64,000 bases of DNA from Nakamurella sp. A5-74. GTDB lineage: Bacteria > Actinomycetota > Actinomycetes > Mycobacteriales > Nakamurellaceae. The notes below the pieces were generated by a model, which was not told the origin of the DNA, made no database searches, and saw only the letters and a list, made by a program, of their open reading frames with translations. Numbering within the stretch: the stretch's first letter is position 1; each line of letters opens with the position of its first letter. The stretch covers positions 2,294,001-2,358,000 of the forward strand of contig NZ_CP159218.1 of the NCBI RefSeq assembly GCF_040438885.1, in the 5' to 3' direction. This document shows, in pieces, positions 52,636-61,128 of the stretch. A program made the position numbers and the translations under genes.

Positions 52636-53574
52636 TCAATGACCGGACAGGCGCTGCACCACCGCGTCCAGCGGACCGGGTTCACCGACCAGGAACGACG
52701 AGATCCCCAGTTCGGCGCGCAGGCGCTCGAACTTCTCGACGAGTCGGTCCACCGATCCGACGAACACGTGCGGTGAATCCTCCAGCTCCCGTTCGGTCAA
52801 CCGCACGCCCGTCTGGGCGGCAATCCGATCGGCGGTCGCCGCGAGCTCCCGATGCAGTGAGTCGGTGATCAGTGGTGAGCTCGCCGAGGGGTAGGCGTTG
52901 AATTCGAGGTGGTCGAACCGATCGCCGGCGGCGGCGCGGACCCAGCCGATCTTCTCGACGGTCGCGTCCCAGGTCAACGATGACGCCTCGAGCTTTCCGC
53001 CGCGGATCCGCGGCGCCAGTCCGACGGTGTCCGCCTCTGCTGCGGCGAGCGTGAGGGTGCGTTTTCCGCCGCCACCGATGAAGAACGGCGGGTGCGGACG
53101 TTGGTGGCTGGCGGGTCCGGCCGTGTACCCCGAGATCGAGTAGTGGTCGCCGGCGAAGGCGAACTCCTCGCCTCTGAAACAGCCCTTCAGCACGGCGATC
53201 GCCTCGGTGAGACGCGCCTGACGCACCGGAGCGGGCGAGAAGGGCAGTCCGATCGCGTCGTATTCGACCTGGTTCCATCCGGCGCCGATCGCCACGTCCA
53301 GCCGCCCCGATGACAGCACGTCGATGGTGGCCAGATCCTGCGCGAGCACGGCCGGGTGCCGCAGGTCGTTGTTGAGGACGAATGCGCTGATCCGCAGTGT
53401 GGACGAGACCATCGCCACGGCCGCCATCGTCGCAACCGGTGAGAGCTGGTCCATCAGGTGATCCGGAACGGCCACCCCGTGGTAGCCCGCGGATTCCGCG
53501 TGCGCGATGCGATCGATGAACCCGGCATTGTCGGTGGGACTGCGGACATCGGCCAGGAAGCGGAACGGACGCAT
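52636..53574 (-). CDS. F420-dependent LLM-class oxidoreductase (TIGR03621-like)
   Basis: A 312-residue luciferase-like flavin/F420 oxidoreductase. Typical segments: FRFLADVRSPTDNAGFIDRI, VPDHL, RISAFVLNNDLRHPAVLAQD, GRLDVAIGAGWNQVEYDAIG and HPPFFIGGGGKRTL. Members of TIGR03621 are probable F420 enzymes in actinobacteria. The ATG at 53574 fits the family start; upstream GTG codons are possible. It follows the ArsR regulator on the same strand by 66 bases, so they may be one unit. Confidence 0.85.
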   Translation of the reverse strand: MRPFRFLADVRSPTDNAGFIDRIAHAESAGYHGVAVPDHLMDQLSPVATMAAVAMVSSTLRISAFVLNNDLRHPAVLAQDLATIDVLSSGRLDVAIGAGWNQVEYDAIGLPFSPAPVRQARLTEAIAVLKGCFRGEEFAFAGDHYSISGYTAGPASHQRPHPPFFIGGGGKRTLTLAAAEADTVGLAPRIRGGKLEASSLTWDATVEKIGWVRAAAGDRFDHLEFNAYPSASSPLITDSLHRELAATADRIAAQTGVRLTERELEDSPHVFVGSVDRLVEKFERLRAELGISSFLVGEPGPLDAVVQRLSGH

Positions 53575-53639
53575 CACGTCAGTGTGCACCGACTCCAGCG
53601 ACACCGGGCAGGACACCCGCTCCATCCGGAGGCGGGAGT

Positions 53640-53957
53640 TCAGTCGGCTCCGCCCATCACCGCGTCGATCAGGCCCGGGAAGCGCGCGTCGAGTTCGCTG
53701 CTGCGCAGCGTCGTCCAGCGGCGGTTGCCCTCTTCCCGTTGACGGATCACGCCGGACTCCCTGAGCACCCGGAAGTGGTGGGTGAGCGTCGACGGGGCGA
53801 CCGTCACCGGGAACGTCCCGCAGGCCCGTTCCGCGTCGCGGTGGAGCGTTCGCACGATCGTCAACCGCGTCGGGTCCGCCAGGGCGTGCAGGACGGACAC
53901 CAAGGTGAACTCGTCGGCCGGTGGGTGGTGCAGCGATGGCCGCGGATCTGCAGGCAT
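53640..53957 (-). CDS. ArsR-family winged-helix regulator
   Basis: A 105-residue ArsR-type repressor: LVSVLHALADPTRLTIVRTL, then the recognition helix PSTLTHHFRVLRESGVIRQ and a beta-wing. No metal-binding CVC motif is seen in the recognition helix; one cysteine (ERACGTFPV) precedes it, so it may sense a small molecule rather than a metal. It is divergent from an oxidoreductase and co-directional with the LLM enzyme, the likely targets. Confidence 0.88.
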   Translation of the reverse strand: MPADPRPSLHHPPADEFTLVSVLHALADPTRLTIVRTLHRDAERACGTFPVTVAPSTLTHHFRVLRESGVIRQREEGNRRWTTLRSSELDARFPGLIDAVMGGAD

Positions 53958-53968
53958 GAGCGCTCCTT

Positions 53969-54010
53969 CGTAGTTCGTCGTAGGTAATGTACCGTGCGAT
54001 CCACCTACTA
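53969..54010. promoter_or_regulatory. Candidate ArsR operator between divergent genes
   Basis: The gap between the ArsR gene and the oxidoreductase has CGTAGTT and CGTAGGT as a direct pair (about 53969-53986) and a TAGGT (53981-53985) / ACCTA (54003-54007) inverted pair. This is a suitable place for a self-regulating operator; the site itself is only weakly defined. Confidence 0.35.
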
Positions 54011-54046
54011 GACATTTCGAAAGAGATTCCGAAGACCGAACGGTTC

Positions 54047-55030
54047 ATGCAGGCACTCGTCTTCCGGCACCCCGCAGCGGACACCTCGGCGACGGAGGTC
54101 GCCCGGATCGGGACCCCGCGCCCCGCAGCCGGGGAGGTGACGATCGAGGTGGAGTACGCCGGGATCAACTTCAAGGACGTGATGTCCCGGCGCGGCGATC
54201 CCGGGTACGTGGCCGACTGGCCGTTCGTCCCCGGCATCGAGGTGGCCGGCCGCGTTCGGGAGGTCGGCCCTGGGGTGACGGATGTCGAGGTGGGGCAGCC
54301 CGTGCTCGCGCTGACCAACGCCGGCGGCCTCGCGCAGGTGGCGACGGCGAAAGCCGCACTGACAGTTGGCGTTCCGGCCGGTGTGGAGCACGCTGTGGCC
54401 GCCGCAGTTCCGGGGGCGCTCACCACCGCCGAGTTGCTGCTGCACCACTTCGCCCGCATCCGATCGGGTGACGTCGTCCTCGCCCACAGTGCCGGCGGCT
54501 CTGTCGGCCGTGCCATTGCCCAGCTCGCCACGCTCACACCAGGCGTCCGGTTGATCGGCGTGGTCGGTGCCGACTCACGCAGATCCGTTGCCCTGCAAGC
54601 AGGATACGAGGCAGCGATCACCCGGGGCGCCGGGCTGGCCACCGTTGTCCTGGCCCACACGGGTGGGCGCGGAGTGGATGTCGTCTTCGACCCGCAAGGG
54701 ACCGCCTGGCTCGAGCAGGACCTCGAGTCCCTGGCTCCTGGCGGCAAGGTGTTCGTGTTCGGCAACGCGGGTGGGGACAGCTTCACCGAGCTCCCGCCGT
54801 TGGGGCAGCTGTTCGCCCGCAACTGCGCGATCGGCGGATTCAGCCTCGCCGGGTTGGCGCATCACCATCCACGGGTGGTTGCGGAGGCCATGGCGTCGGT
54901 GCTGACCCACCTCGAGACGGGCTGCATCAACCTGCAGGTCACCGTGCTGGCCGGACTGGAGAACGCGGCCGCAGCGCAGCAGGCCCTCGCGGACGGCAGC
55001 GCCATCACCAAGCAGGTCGTCAAACTCTGA
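54047..55030 (+). CDS. Quinone-oxidoreductase-like zinc-binding dehydrogenase
   Basis: A 327-residue medium-chain dehydrogenase of the quinone-oxidoreductase branch. YAGINFKDVMSRRGDPG, FVPGIEVAGRVREVG and the NADPH-binding AHSAGGSVGRAIAQLA are conserved; structural zinc cysteines are absent, as in QOR. The ATG at 54047 fits the family; a longer frame from 53987 overlaps the putative operator. It is probably controlled by the divergent ArsR protein. Confidence 0.87.
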   Translation: MQALVFRHPAADTSATEVARIGTPRPAAGEVTIEVEYAGINFKDVMSRRGDPGYVADWPFVPGIEVAGRVREVGPGVTDVEVGQPVLALTNAGGLAQVATAKAALTVGVPAGVEHAVAAAVPGALTTAELLLHHFARIRSGDVVLAHSAGGSVGRAIAQLATLTPGVRLIGVVGADSRRSVALQAGYEAAITRGAGLATVVLAHTGGRGVDVVFDPQGTAWLEQDLESLAPGGKVFVFGNAGGDSFTELPPLGQLFARNCAIGGFSLAGLAHHHPRVVAEAMASVLTHLETGCINLQVTVLAGLENAAAAQQALADGSAITKQVVKL

Positions 55031-55038
55031 TGCGGCGC

Positions 55039-55323
55039 TCACCCAGCGGAGAAGCCGCGATAGAGCACGAGAGCGACGACGGTGAAGTCGGACATGCCGT
55101 CCCTGGCCATCGGCAGGCTCGCCACAGCAGCGGCTGCAGCTTCGGCGTCGCTGGATTCGAGCAGGAAGCAAGCGCCGATGGAGTCCGCGCGATGCCAGAT
55201 CCGGCGGATCACGCCCTGACCGTGGAGTTCACGGACCCTGGCGCCTCCGGCGGGACCCGCGGCCGCGAACTCGTCCGGGGTGAACGCGTCGGAGCGGCGC
55301 ACGCTCATCACGAGGAACTCCAT
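55039..55323 (-). CDS. Muconolactone-isomerase-like small protein
   Basis: A 94-residue protein with an alpha-beta ferredoxin-like pattern. RVRELHGQGVIRRIWHRAD, GACFLLESSDAEAAAAAVASL and PMARDGMSDFTVVAL resemble the muconolactone delta-isomerase/YciI-like group; an enzyme role is not established. Convergent with the dehydrogenase by only 8 bases. Confidence 0.65.
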   Translation of the reverse strand: MEFLVMSVRRSDAFTPDEFAAAGPAGGARVRELHGQGVIRRIWHRADSIGACFLLESSDAEAAAAAVASLPMARDGMSDFTVVALVLYRGFSAG

Positions 55324-55519
55324 GTCAGATCCCCACTGCCCGGTCGACGTCCGGCGGGTCGAGATGCGCCAGCAGACCGAGGAGCTGCTCGTGGGACTGC
55401 CGGTGTCTCATCCGTCCGAGAGTTCACGACGCACCCGAGGCAGCACGGTGCGCGCCCCTGGAGATGACTGGGGACCAAGTGCTCTGGGCGGCGGCGATCC
55501 CGCTGGGCACGCTGGCGTC

Positions 55520-55810
55520 ATGACCTCCTCCATGCTCGACGGCATCTCCTCCGGCAGCCAGTACCGGGTCACCCGTGTTGACGGACGGCTCCCCGATGCC
55601 GTCGACGACTTCGTCGGCCCTGCAACACTTCTGATCCACCATGCCGATCAGCACCTGCAGATCCATGGAGCGGGTCAGCTCGACCCGTCAGGTTCGGGCG
55701 TGCACTTCTACCAGAAGGACTCGGACCACGAAGGTCGCGATGTGCGGATCTGGCAGATCCGTCAGCTGGGCGACCACCAGATGATCGCCGAGCATCTCTC
55801 AGGGATCTGA
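55520..55810 (+). CDS. Hypothetical 96-residue protein
   Basis: Starts MTSSMLDGISSGSQYRVTRV and ends QMIAEHLSGI. Codon third positions are mostly G/C, in keeping with a real gene, and the sequence is compositionally balanced with ATLLIHHADQHLQIHGAG in the middle. No family was recognised. A half DevR-type box (GGGACCAAG at 55471-55479) lies 41 bases upstream, so it may belong to the dormancy-like group. The frame extends upstream to 55280 but overlaps the previous gene antisense. Confidence 0.5.
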   Translation: MTSSMLDGISSGSQYRVTRVDGRLPDAVDDFVGPATLLIHHADQHLQIHGAGQLDPSGSGVHFYQKDSDHEGRDVRIWQIRQLGDHQMIAEHLSGI

Positions 55811-55913
55811 TCCGTGGTGATCCTGCACGACCTGCACACTCAGCGGCAGCTGGACCTCGCCCTGGACGAACTGCGGGCATCGATACACGCCCAGGACCTT
55901 CAGCGGATGGCTG

Positions 55914-56324
55914 TCACGCTGGCGTTGTCGCGACTGTCGGCCCCGTCGGACCGCGGTCCGACGGGTCGCCCAGCAGGTCCGTCCGCCTGGTCAGCTCGAC
56001 GGTCAGAGCGTGGATCTCACGGGTGATCTGGGTGTTGGTCTTGAGTTCGGTCTCCTGCTCCAGGAAGTCGTGGTCGGCCTTGGCCTGCTGGAAGACTGCG
56101 GACCGGTTCTGGCCGATCATCACGAACGTCGACAGGAAGATCGCCTCGAGCGAGACGATCAGCGTCAGGCTCGGCCACGGGCTGCGTTCGACGAAGATCA
56201 TCCAGACGCCGAAGAGCACGACGTGCAGGTAGACGAAGGGCATGGACCCGGCCCATCGGGTGATCAGGTCGGCCACCCGCAGCTGCGCGTCCGCGGCGCG
56301 GTGCGCACGCATCTTCGTCACCAC
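55914..56324 (-). CDS. DUF1003 membrane protein
   Basis: A 136-residue protein. DUF1003 marks: WAGSMPFVYLHVVLFGVWMI, WPSLTLIVSLEAIFLSTFVM and IGQNRSAVFQQAKADHDFLE, that is two membrane helices then a helical tail (TNTQITREIHALTVEL). The function is unknown; relatives are common in actinobacterial stress regions. The start is GTG at 56324; the CBS gene upstream ends 77 bases away. Confidence 0.88.
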   Translation of the reverse strand: MVTKMRAHRAADAQLRVADLITRWAGSMPFVYLHVVLFGVWMIFVERSPWPSLTLIVSLEAIFLSTFVMIGQNRSAVFQQAKADHDFLEQETELKTNTQITREIHALTVELTRRTDLLGDPSDRGPTGPTVATTPA

Positions 56325-56401
56325 CGGATGTTCCTGCTTCGCAACGAGCGTCGGCGCTTCTGCTCTGCGTCTCCCGGGCTTCCCGGCGGGACGATGCGGT
56401 G

Positions 56402-57022
56402 TCAGGAGGGATCACTCGTCTGGTGTCGGACCTGGACCGAGACGACTCCACGGACGTGCTCGGCCAGAGCCCCGGCCTGCAGCCGATCGTCGGCGCGGTC
56501 CTGGAAGTCTGCGATGTCGGCGACTCCTCCCTGCACCGTCACCTGCCAGCGGTGAGCCGGCGCCAGGTCGGGCGCGGAGAGCAGCAGGGCGTCGATCTCG
56601 GCTCGGATGGCGCCGTCCGGGCGCGCGACCGCAGCCAACACGTCGCGGCGGGTCACGACCCCGACGATCGTCAGGCCGTCCACGACCGGGAAGCATCGGA
56701 TGCGCTCGTCGAGCATCATCGCCGCCACGTCGGAGACGTCCGCGCCGGCTGTCACCGATTCGACCGGGGTGGTCATGACGTGGAAGACCTCCACCGCCGG
56801 TGCAACCAATGGCGGCGCGACCCGTCCGTGCACGCGTGGATCCGGCCGGATGCGTCCGGAGATCAGGTCGGCCTCGGTGACGATGCCGATCAAGGCGTCG
56901 TCGTCGTCGACCACCGGTGCGGAAGTGAATCCCCTGCGGGCCAGGAGCTCTGCCACTTCGGTCACCGGCGTCGAGCTGTTCACGGTGACTGCGGGGCTCG
57001 TCATGATGTCTCGAATCTTCAT
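56402..57022 (-). CDS. CBS-pair protein with BON-like tail
   Basis: A 206-residue protein with two CBS repeats (residues 1-62, IRDIMTSPAVTVNSSTPVTE; and 80-140, VFHVMTTPVESVTAGADVSD) and a C-terminal ~60-residue BON-like segment (WQVTVQGGVADIADFQDRAD). CBS pairs bind adenine nucleotides and sense energy state; in M. tuberculosis Hrp1 (Rv2626c), a CBS protein, is DosR-controlled. The ATG at 57022 has AGGAG before it. A weak DevR-box-like site lies at 57113-57132. Confidence 0.85.
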   Translation of the reverse strand: MKIRDIMTSPAVTVNSSTPVTEVAELLARRGFTSAPVVDDDDALIGIVTEADLISGRIRPDPRVHGRVAPPLVAPAVEVFHVMTTPVESVTAGADVSDVAAMMLDERIRCFPVVDGLTIVGVVTRRDVLAAVARPDGAIRAEIDALLLSAPDLAPAHRWQVTVQGGVADIADFQDRADDRLQAGALAEHVRGVVSVQVRHQTSDPS

Positions 57023-57112
57023 CGTGGTCTCCTGTCAGCTCTGCACCGACGACCGGGGACGTCGGGGGCGGTCTGCGCCACTTCCGATCCTCGTCCGCCC
57101 GGCGCAGAGCTG

Positions 57113-57132
57113 ACAGGGCAGAAGGTCCCGGA
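57113..57132. promoter_or_regulatory. Weak DevR-box-like site upstream of the CBS gene
   Basis: ACAGGGCAGAAGGTCCCGGA resembles the palindrome GGGACC-AA-GGTCCC near devR, with one arm degraded (GGGCAG). About 12 of 20 positions agree with the mycobacterial DosR consensus. A separate GGGGAC half site lies at 57055-57060. Confidence 0.3.
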
Positions 57133-57158
57133 GGCCGGTTGCCGGCTCCGATGCCCGA

Positions 57159-58835
57159 TCAGGACGCACTGCGTGACCGGACAGGGTCCAACGGGGCGGA
57201 CCAATGGACGGTCGTACCGGCGGGACCCGACCAGATGTCGCACCGCCCGGCGGCGTCGTGCGCTCTGGTCACCAGATTGGACAGCCCGCTGCGGTGCGCG
57301 CCCTCGGGGATACCTGTTCCGTCGTCGGCGATCTCGAGAATCAGCTCGACGCCCACGGCGACACTCACCGCCACCGCGGTGGCGCCGGAGTGTCTGACCA
57401 CGTTGCTCACCGCTTCCCGGATCACTGCCTCAGCTGCGCGGCGCAGGTCCGGTGGGACGGTCGACAGCACGCCGGCGGTCACCAGGGACGTGCGGATGTC
57501 GACATCGTCCGTCACCTCGGCCAGCACGGCGCGCAGGATCTCCGCCAGCGGCCGCGGCGCGCCGACCGGCGCCTGCAGGTCGAAGATCGCCGAGCGGATG
57601 TCCTGGATCACCCGCTGCAACTGGTCGATGTGGTCGGAAAGGCGGCCCGAGACGTCCGCTGCCTTCGACCGACGATGGGTGCCCTGCATGGCCAGTCCGA
57701 CGGCGAACAACCGTTGGATCACCTGGTCGTGCAGATCGCGGGCGATCCGGTCGCGGTCGGCGATCACCTCCAGCTCCTGACGGGTGGCGAGCTCGTCGGC
57801 CCGTCGCAGGGCCAACGCTCCCTGGTCCGCGAACGAGCTGACCATCTGCAGTTCCTCGTCGGTGAACCGCGGTGCGCCGGCGGTGCGCACCGCCATCAGC
57901 ACTCCCAGGATCCCTTCGGCTGCTCCCAGCGGAGCCGCCACCGCCGGCCCGAAGCGGGCGGTCAGGTCGAAGGCGAGACGGTCGACGTTGCGCGGGACCT
58001 GGTCACGGAACACCGCGCCCGCGGTGGAGTCGGCCAGCGGGACTGCCGATCCGGTGAGGGTGTCCGGATCCAGACCGACACACACCGTCACGATCAGCGC
58101 ATCTACGTCATGCGGGTCCGCGGCGAGCGGGTCCGGCAGCGCGATCACCGCGTAGTCGGCATCGGACAGCTCGCGAGCACGTTGAGCGATCAGGATCAAC
58201 GCTCCCGACGGATCCTGACTGGTGAGCAGCTCGGTGGTGATCGTGGTGGCCGCCTCCAGCCAGCTCTGCTGTCGCCTGGCATCGTCGTACAGCCGCGCGT
58301 TCTCCACCGCGATGCCGGCCGCGCCGGCAAGTGCCTGCATGACGATCTCGTCGTCATCGGTGAACCCGCCGGGCTTCTCGGTGAGGTAGATCCGACCGTA
58401 GGTCGCCCCACGGACCCTGATCGGTACTCCCAGGAACGTGTCCATCGTCGGGTGGTGCTCCGGGAAGCCCACCGAGCTCGGATGATCGGCCAACCGGTCC
58501 AGACGCAGCGGGGTGGACTCCTCGATCACCACTCCGAGCACGCCGTGGCCCGTGGGCAGCGGGCCGATCCTGGTCGCGACGTCGTCGTCGATGCCGGCGT
58601 GGATGAAGCGCCGCAGGTGGCCCTCCTCGTCCATCACACCCAGAGCTCCGTACCGGGCGCCGACCAGTTGCATCGCGGTGTGCACGATCTGCCGGAGGGT
58701 GACTTCCAACTCGAGGTTCGAGGACACCGCCGCCACCGCGGACAGCAGCCGCTGCATCGGACTCAGGCCGGCCGGTGAGGCCCGCTCCTCGGGCGGAGTG
58801 TCGGCTATCAGCTCGCTCACCGGCCTGGACCTCAT
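57159..58835 (-). CDS. devS: DevS/DosS-like GAF-domain histidine kinase
   Basis: A 558-residue two-component sensor. GAF-A (residues ~45-180), GAF-B (~205-345), HisKA_3 with phospho-His369 ([18 protein letters not shown]) and an HATPase domain ([20 protein letters not shown]). In M. tuberculosis DevS the heme ligand is His149 in the GFPPYHPPM segment; here GFPEHHPTM keeps the histidine (His128). That suggests heme-based oxygen/NO/CO or redox sensing. Its ATG overlaps the devR stop (ATGA), so the pair is coupled. Confidence 0.9.
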   Translation of the reverse strand: MRSRPVSELIADTPPEERASPAGLSPMQRLLSAVAAVSSNLELEVTLRQIVHTAMQLVGARYGALGVMDEEGHLRRFIHAGIDDDVATRIGPLPTGHGVLGVVIEESTPLRLDRLADHPSSVGFPEHHPTMDTFLGVPIRVRGATYGRIYLTEKPGGFTDDDEIVMQALAGAAGIAVENARLYDDARRQQSWLEAATTITTELLTSQDPSGALILIAQRARELSDADYAVIALPDPLAADPHDVDALIVTVCVGLDPDTLTGSAVPLADSTAGAVFRDQVPRNVDRLAFDLTARFGPAVAAPLGAAEGILGVLMAVRTAGAPRFTDEELQMVSSFADQGALALRRADELATRQELEVIADRDRIARDLHDQVIQRLFAVGLAMQGTHRRSKAADVSGRLSDHIDQLQRVIQDIRSAIFDLQAPVGAPRPLAEILRAVLAEVTDDVDIRTSLVTAGVLSTVPPDLRRAAEAVIREAVSNVVRHSGATAVAVSVAVGVELILEIADDGTGIPEGAHRSGLSNLVTRAHDAAGRCDIWSGPAGTTVHWSAPLDPVRSRSAS

Positions 58836-59482
58836 CGCGGCGCCCTCCCGGCCTGGTGTCGGAGGTTGGCGGACAACACCGCTGCCTGGGTCCGGCGTTC
58901 CATGCCGAGCTTCGCCAACAGCCGGGAGACATAGTTCTTCACGGTCTTCTCCGCCAGGAACATGCGTTCGGCGATCTGTCGATTCGTCAGGCCGTCACCG
59001 ATCAGCTCCAGGACGATCTTCTCCTGGTCCGACAAGCCGGCGGTCGGGTCGTCGACGGTGGGTGATTGGTCCCGCAGGTGCCACAGCAGCGCAGCTTTCG
59101 CGCGCGCGTCCATCAGCGACTCGCCGTGTCCGACTCGGATCACGGCACTCACCAGGTCGATGCCGATGATGTCCTTCACCACATAGCCGGCCGCCCCGGC
59201 CATCACCGCGTCGGCCATCGCCTGCTGCTCGGGATAGGAGGTCAGCATGAGGCAGTGCAACTCCGGCATCGACGAGCGCAGTTCCCGACACAGCTCGATT
59301 CCGTTGCCGTCCGGGAGGCGCACATCGAGGACGGCCACATCGGGCATCGCTGCGGGGATGCGCGCCAACGCCTCCCGTGCGGTGGCGGCCTGGCCGACGA
59401 CGGTCAGCTCCTCGGCTTCTTCCAGGAGTTCGGCGACCCCACGACGCACCACTTCGTGGTCGTCGACCAGGAACACCCTCAT
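58832..59482 (-). CDS. devR: DevR/DosR-like LuxR-type response regulator
   Basis: A 216-residue regulator. Receiver acidic pocket Asp7-Asp8, phospho-Asp53 ([13 protein letters not shown]), and a C-terminal Lux[24 protein letters not shown] followed by [17 protein letters not shown], nearly identical to M. tuberculosis DevR there. The ATG at 59482 has GGAGG just before it. Upstream palindrome at 59567-59586 suggests autoregulation. It should bind GGGAC-type sites and switch on this gene cluster under low oxygen or NO. Confidence 0.93.
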   Translation of the reverse strand: MRVFLVDDHEVVRRGVAELLEEAEELTVVGQAATAREALARIPAAMPDVAVLDVRLPDGNGIELCRELRSSMPELHCLMLTSYPEQQAMADAVMAGAAGYVVKDIIGIDLVSAVIRVGHGESLMDARAKAALLWHLRDQSPTVDDPTAGLSDQEKIVLELIGDGLTNRQIAERMFLAEKTVKNYVSRLLAKLGMERRTQAAVLSANLRHQAGRAPR

Positions 59483-59566
59483 CCATGCCTCCGCTGTCGG
59501 CGACCGGCCCGTCCGGACCTGCCGATCAATGTCGGCCCCAGCCTGCCTCGGGACGGTCGACGCGAC

Positions 59567-59586
59567 CAGGGACCAAGGTCCCCGAT
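59567..59586. promoter_or_regulatory. Strong DevR-box-like palindrome
   Basis: CCAGGGACCAAGGTCCCCGA contains the perfect palindrome GGGACC-AA-GGTCCC. The DosR consensus is TTSGGGACTWWAGTCCCSAA; both GGGAC and GTCCC half sites are exact and the WW centre is AA. It lies 85-104 bases before devR and 187-206 before the Acg-like gene, so it can serve both divergent genes. Confidence 0.7.
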
Positions 59587-59623
59587 CGGTCGCGGTCACT
59601 GGGCGCTCCGTGGGTGGTGACCT

Positions 59624-59643
59624 TCGGCCCTGTGTCCCCGAGA
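59624..59643. promoter_or_regulatory. Second, weaker DevR-box-like site
   Basis: TTCGGCCCTGTGTCCCCGAG agrees with about 13 of 20 positions of the DosR consensus, with TTC and CCCGA ends good and the centre degraded. It is 57 bases from the strong site, in keeping with paired sites at DosR-controlled promoters. A GGGAC half site is also at 59551-59555. Confidence 0.35.
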
Positions 59644-59772
59644 CGGGTGGGTCCATCGTCGAACAGGAGCGGACGATCACGAGCTGTCGATCGGACGCAG
59701 CCGACCAGGAGCATCCAGCGAACACCGCTGGACAGGTCCGGCGGTCACCAGTCCGGAAAGGCGCTGAGGTGG

Positions 59773-60597
59773 ATGTCGATCGGACCGGTCGGGAATCTCG
59801 ACGAGGTGCATGTCCGCTTCGCCCTGGAGGCAGCCACTGCCGCGTCTCCGGTTGCCGGGGACCGGCCCTGGCGCTTCCGGTGCACCGAGCGATCCATCGA
59901 GCTGTACTCCGAACTCGGCGGACACGCCCGGACAGCAGATCCGGGGGACCGGGCGATCCGTCTGCAGTGCGGCGCTGCCCTGCTGAACCTCAGGCTGGCC
60001 ATCCGCGCTGCCGGCGTCGTCGCAGACGTCAGGCTGCTGCCCGACCCGCGACGGGCAGACTTCGTCGCCTCGGTCGGGTGCACGATCCTGGCCGGCCCGA
60101 TGGCCGCGAGCGAGCGCCGGCTGGTCGAGGTCATCCATCACGGCACGCTGACGGATCGCTCCCCGGGCACCCCGTTGCCGGCCGCGCTGCTGGGCGAGCT
60201 GCGCGCCGCGGCCAGGGTCGAGCTGGCCTGGCTGTCGGAGATCACGGAGGACGACCGCTCCGGCGTCGAGCACCTGCTGCGATCCGTGCCCGGCGGTGAC
60301 CGCTCGACCGGTCCCCTGCTCGTGTCCATCGGATCGCTCACCGACCAGCCCCTCGACCACATCACCGCCGGCCAGGCGACGCAGCGCGTCGCGCTGAGCG
60401 CCCTGGCCGCCTCGGTGAGCGTCTCTTCCGTCCCGCAGCTCATCGCCGGCGACGACGCTCGGCTGGCCCTGCGTCGACGACTCGGCGGCGGCCTCTGGCC
60501 GCAGTCGGTCCTGAGCGTCCGGTATCCCTCTCGGCGGACACCGGCGGCCGACGGATCGCACGAACCGCAGCCTGCCGCCGTCTCGGACATCCGGTGA
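59773..60597 (+). CDS. Acg-like nitroreductase relative, degenerate
   Basis: A 274-residue protein resembling the Acg family of DosR-regulated nitroreductase-like proteins (Rv2032): [51 protein letters not shown] and [10 protein letters not shown]. Two features differ: the usual SVHNTQPW FMN motif reads SPVAGDRPW, and about 50-60 residues of the middle are missing compared with the usual ~330. It may have lost FMN chemistry. The start at 59773 has GAGGTGG before it. Divergent from devR across the palindrome. Confidence 0.6.
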   Translation: MSIGPVGNLDEVHVRFALEAATAASPVAGDRPWRFRCTERSIELYSELGGHARTADPGDRAIRLQCGAALLNLRLAIRAAGVVADVRLLPDPRRADFVASVGCTILAGPMAASERRLVEVIHHGTLTDRSPGTPLPAALLGELRAAARVELAWLSEITEDDRSGVEHLLRSVPGGDRSTGPLLVSIGSLTDQPLDHITAGQATQRVALSALAASVSVSSVPQLIAGDDARLALRRRLGGGLWPQSVLSVRYPSRRTPAADGSHEPQPAAVSDIR

Positions 60598-61109
60598 GAA
60601 AGCCTTCCCCCTGGCACGGCAGCGTGCCCACCGGGAACGATCAGCTGCCACCAGGTGCGGTCGGCATGGTGGTCGGGGTGGACGGGTCGGCCGCCGGACG
60701 GCGAGCCCTGCGCTGGGCGCTGCGGGAAGCGCTCCGGCGGCGCTGCCGGCTCGAGGTGGTGCACTGCTGGTACTCCCGGACCACCGAGGGGACCCCGGTC
60801 GCCGTCATCTCCTTGCGGGACCTGCGCAGCGATTCCGAGGGCATGCTCCGTGGCGAGATCGCCGCGGTGTCCCGGAGGTTCCCGGCACTCCCGGCGCTCA
60901 CGCTGACCAGCGCCCACGGACGCCCGGTCCCGACCCTGGTGGCGGCGTCGGAACGTGCTCAGCTACTCGTCGTGGGCGCCCGTGCACGCAGCGGGTCCGG
61001 GTTCGAGGTGGCCGACGGGTGCGTACGGCACGCACACTGCCCGGTGGTCGTGGTGGATCGCTCCGGTTACCGGGAAAGCGATCCGCCGGCTCCGGCGTCG
61101 ACCGGCTGA
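60594..61109 (+). CDS. Universal stress protein, single domain
   Basis: A 171-residue UspA-type protein: MVVGVDGSAAGRRALRWALR (N-terminal P-loop-like strand), LLVVGARARSGSGFEV and ADGCVRHAHCPVVVV. The ATP-loop motif G-x2-G-x9-G-S/T is degenerate, so nucleotide binding is doubtful. Its GTG overlaps the previous stop (GTGA), so it is co-translated with the Acg-like gene. USPs are typical DosR-regulon members. Confidence 0.85.
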   Translation: MRKPSPWHGSVPTGNDQLPPGAVGMVVGVDGSAAGRRALRWALREALRRRCRLEVVHCWYSRTTEGTPVAVISLRDLRSDSEGMLRGEIAAVSRRFPALPALTLTSAHGRPVPTLVAASERAQLLVVGARARSGSGFEVADGCVRHAHCPVVVVDRSGYRESDPPAPASTG

Positions 61110-61128
61110 CCACCCCGCCCTCCGGCGC

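Noticed and set aside
55280..55519. N-terminal extension of the 96-residue hypothetical gene
   Set aside because: The upstream 80 codons overlap the preceding minus-strand gene in part and show no conserved sequence; the ATG at 55520 is the better start.
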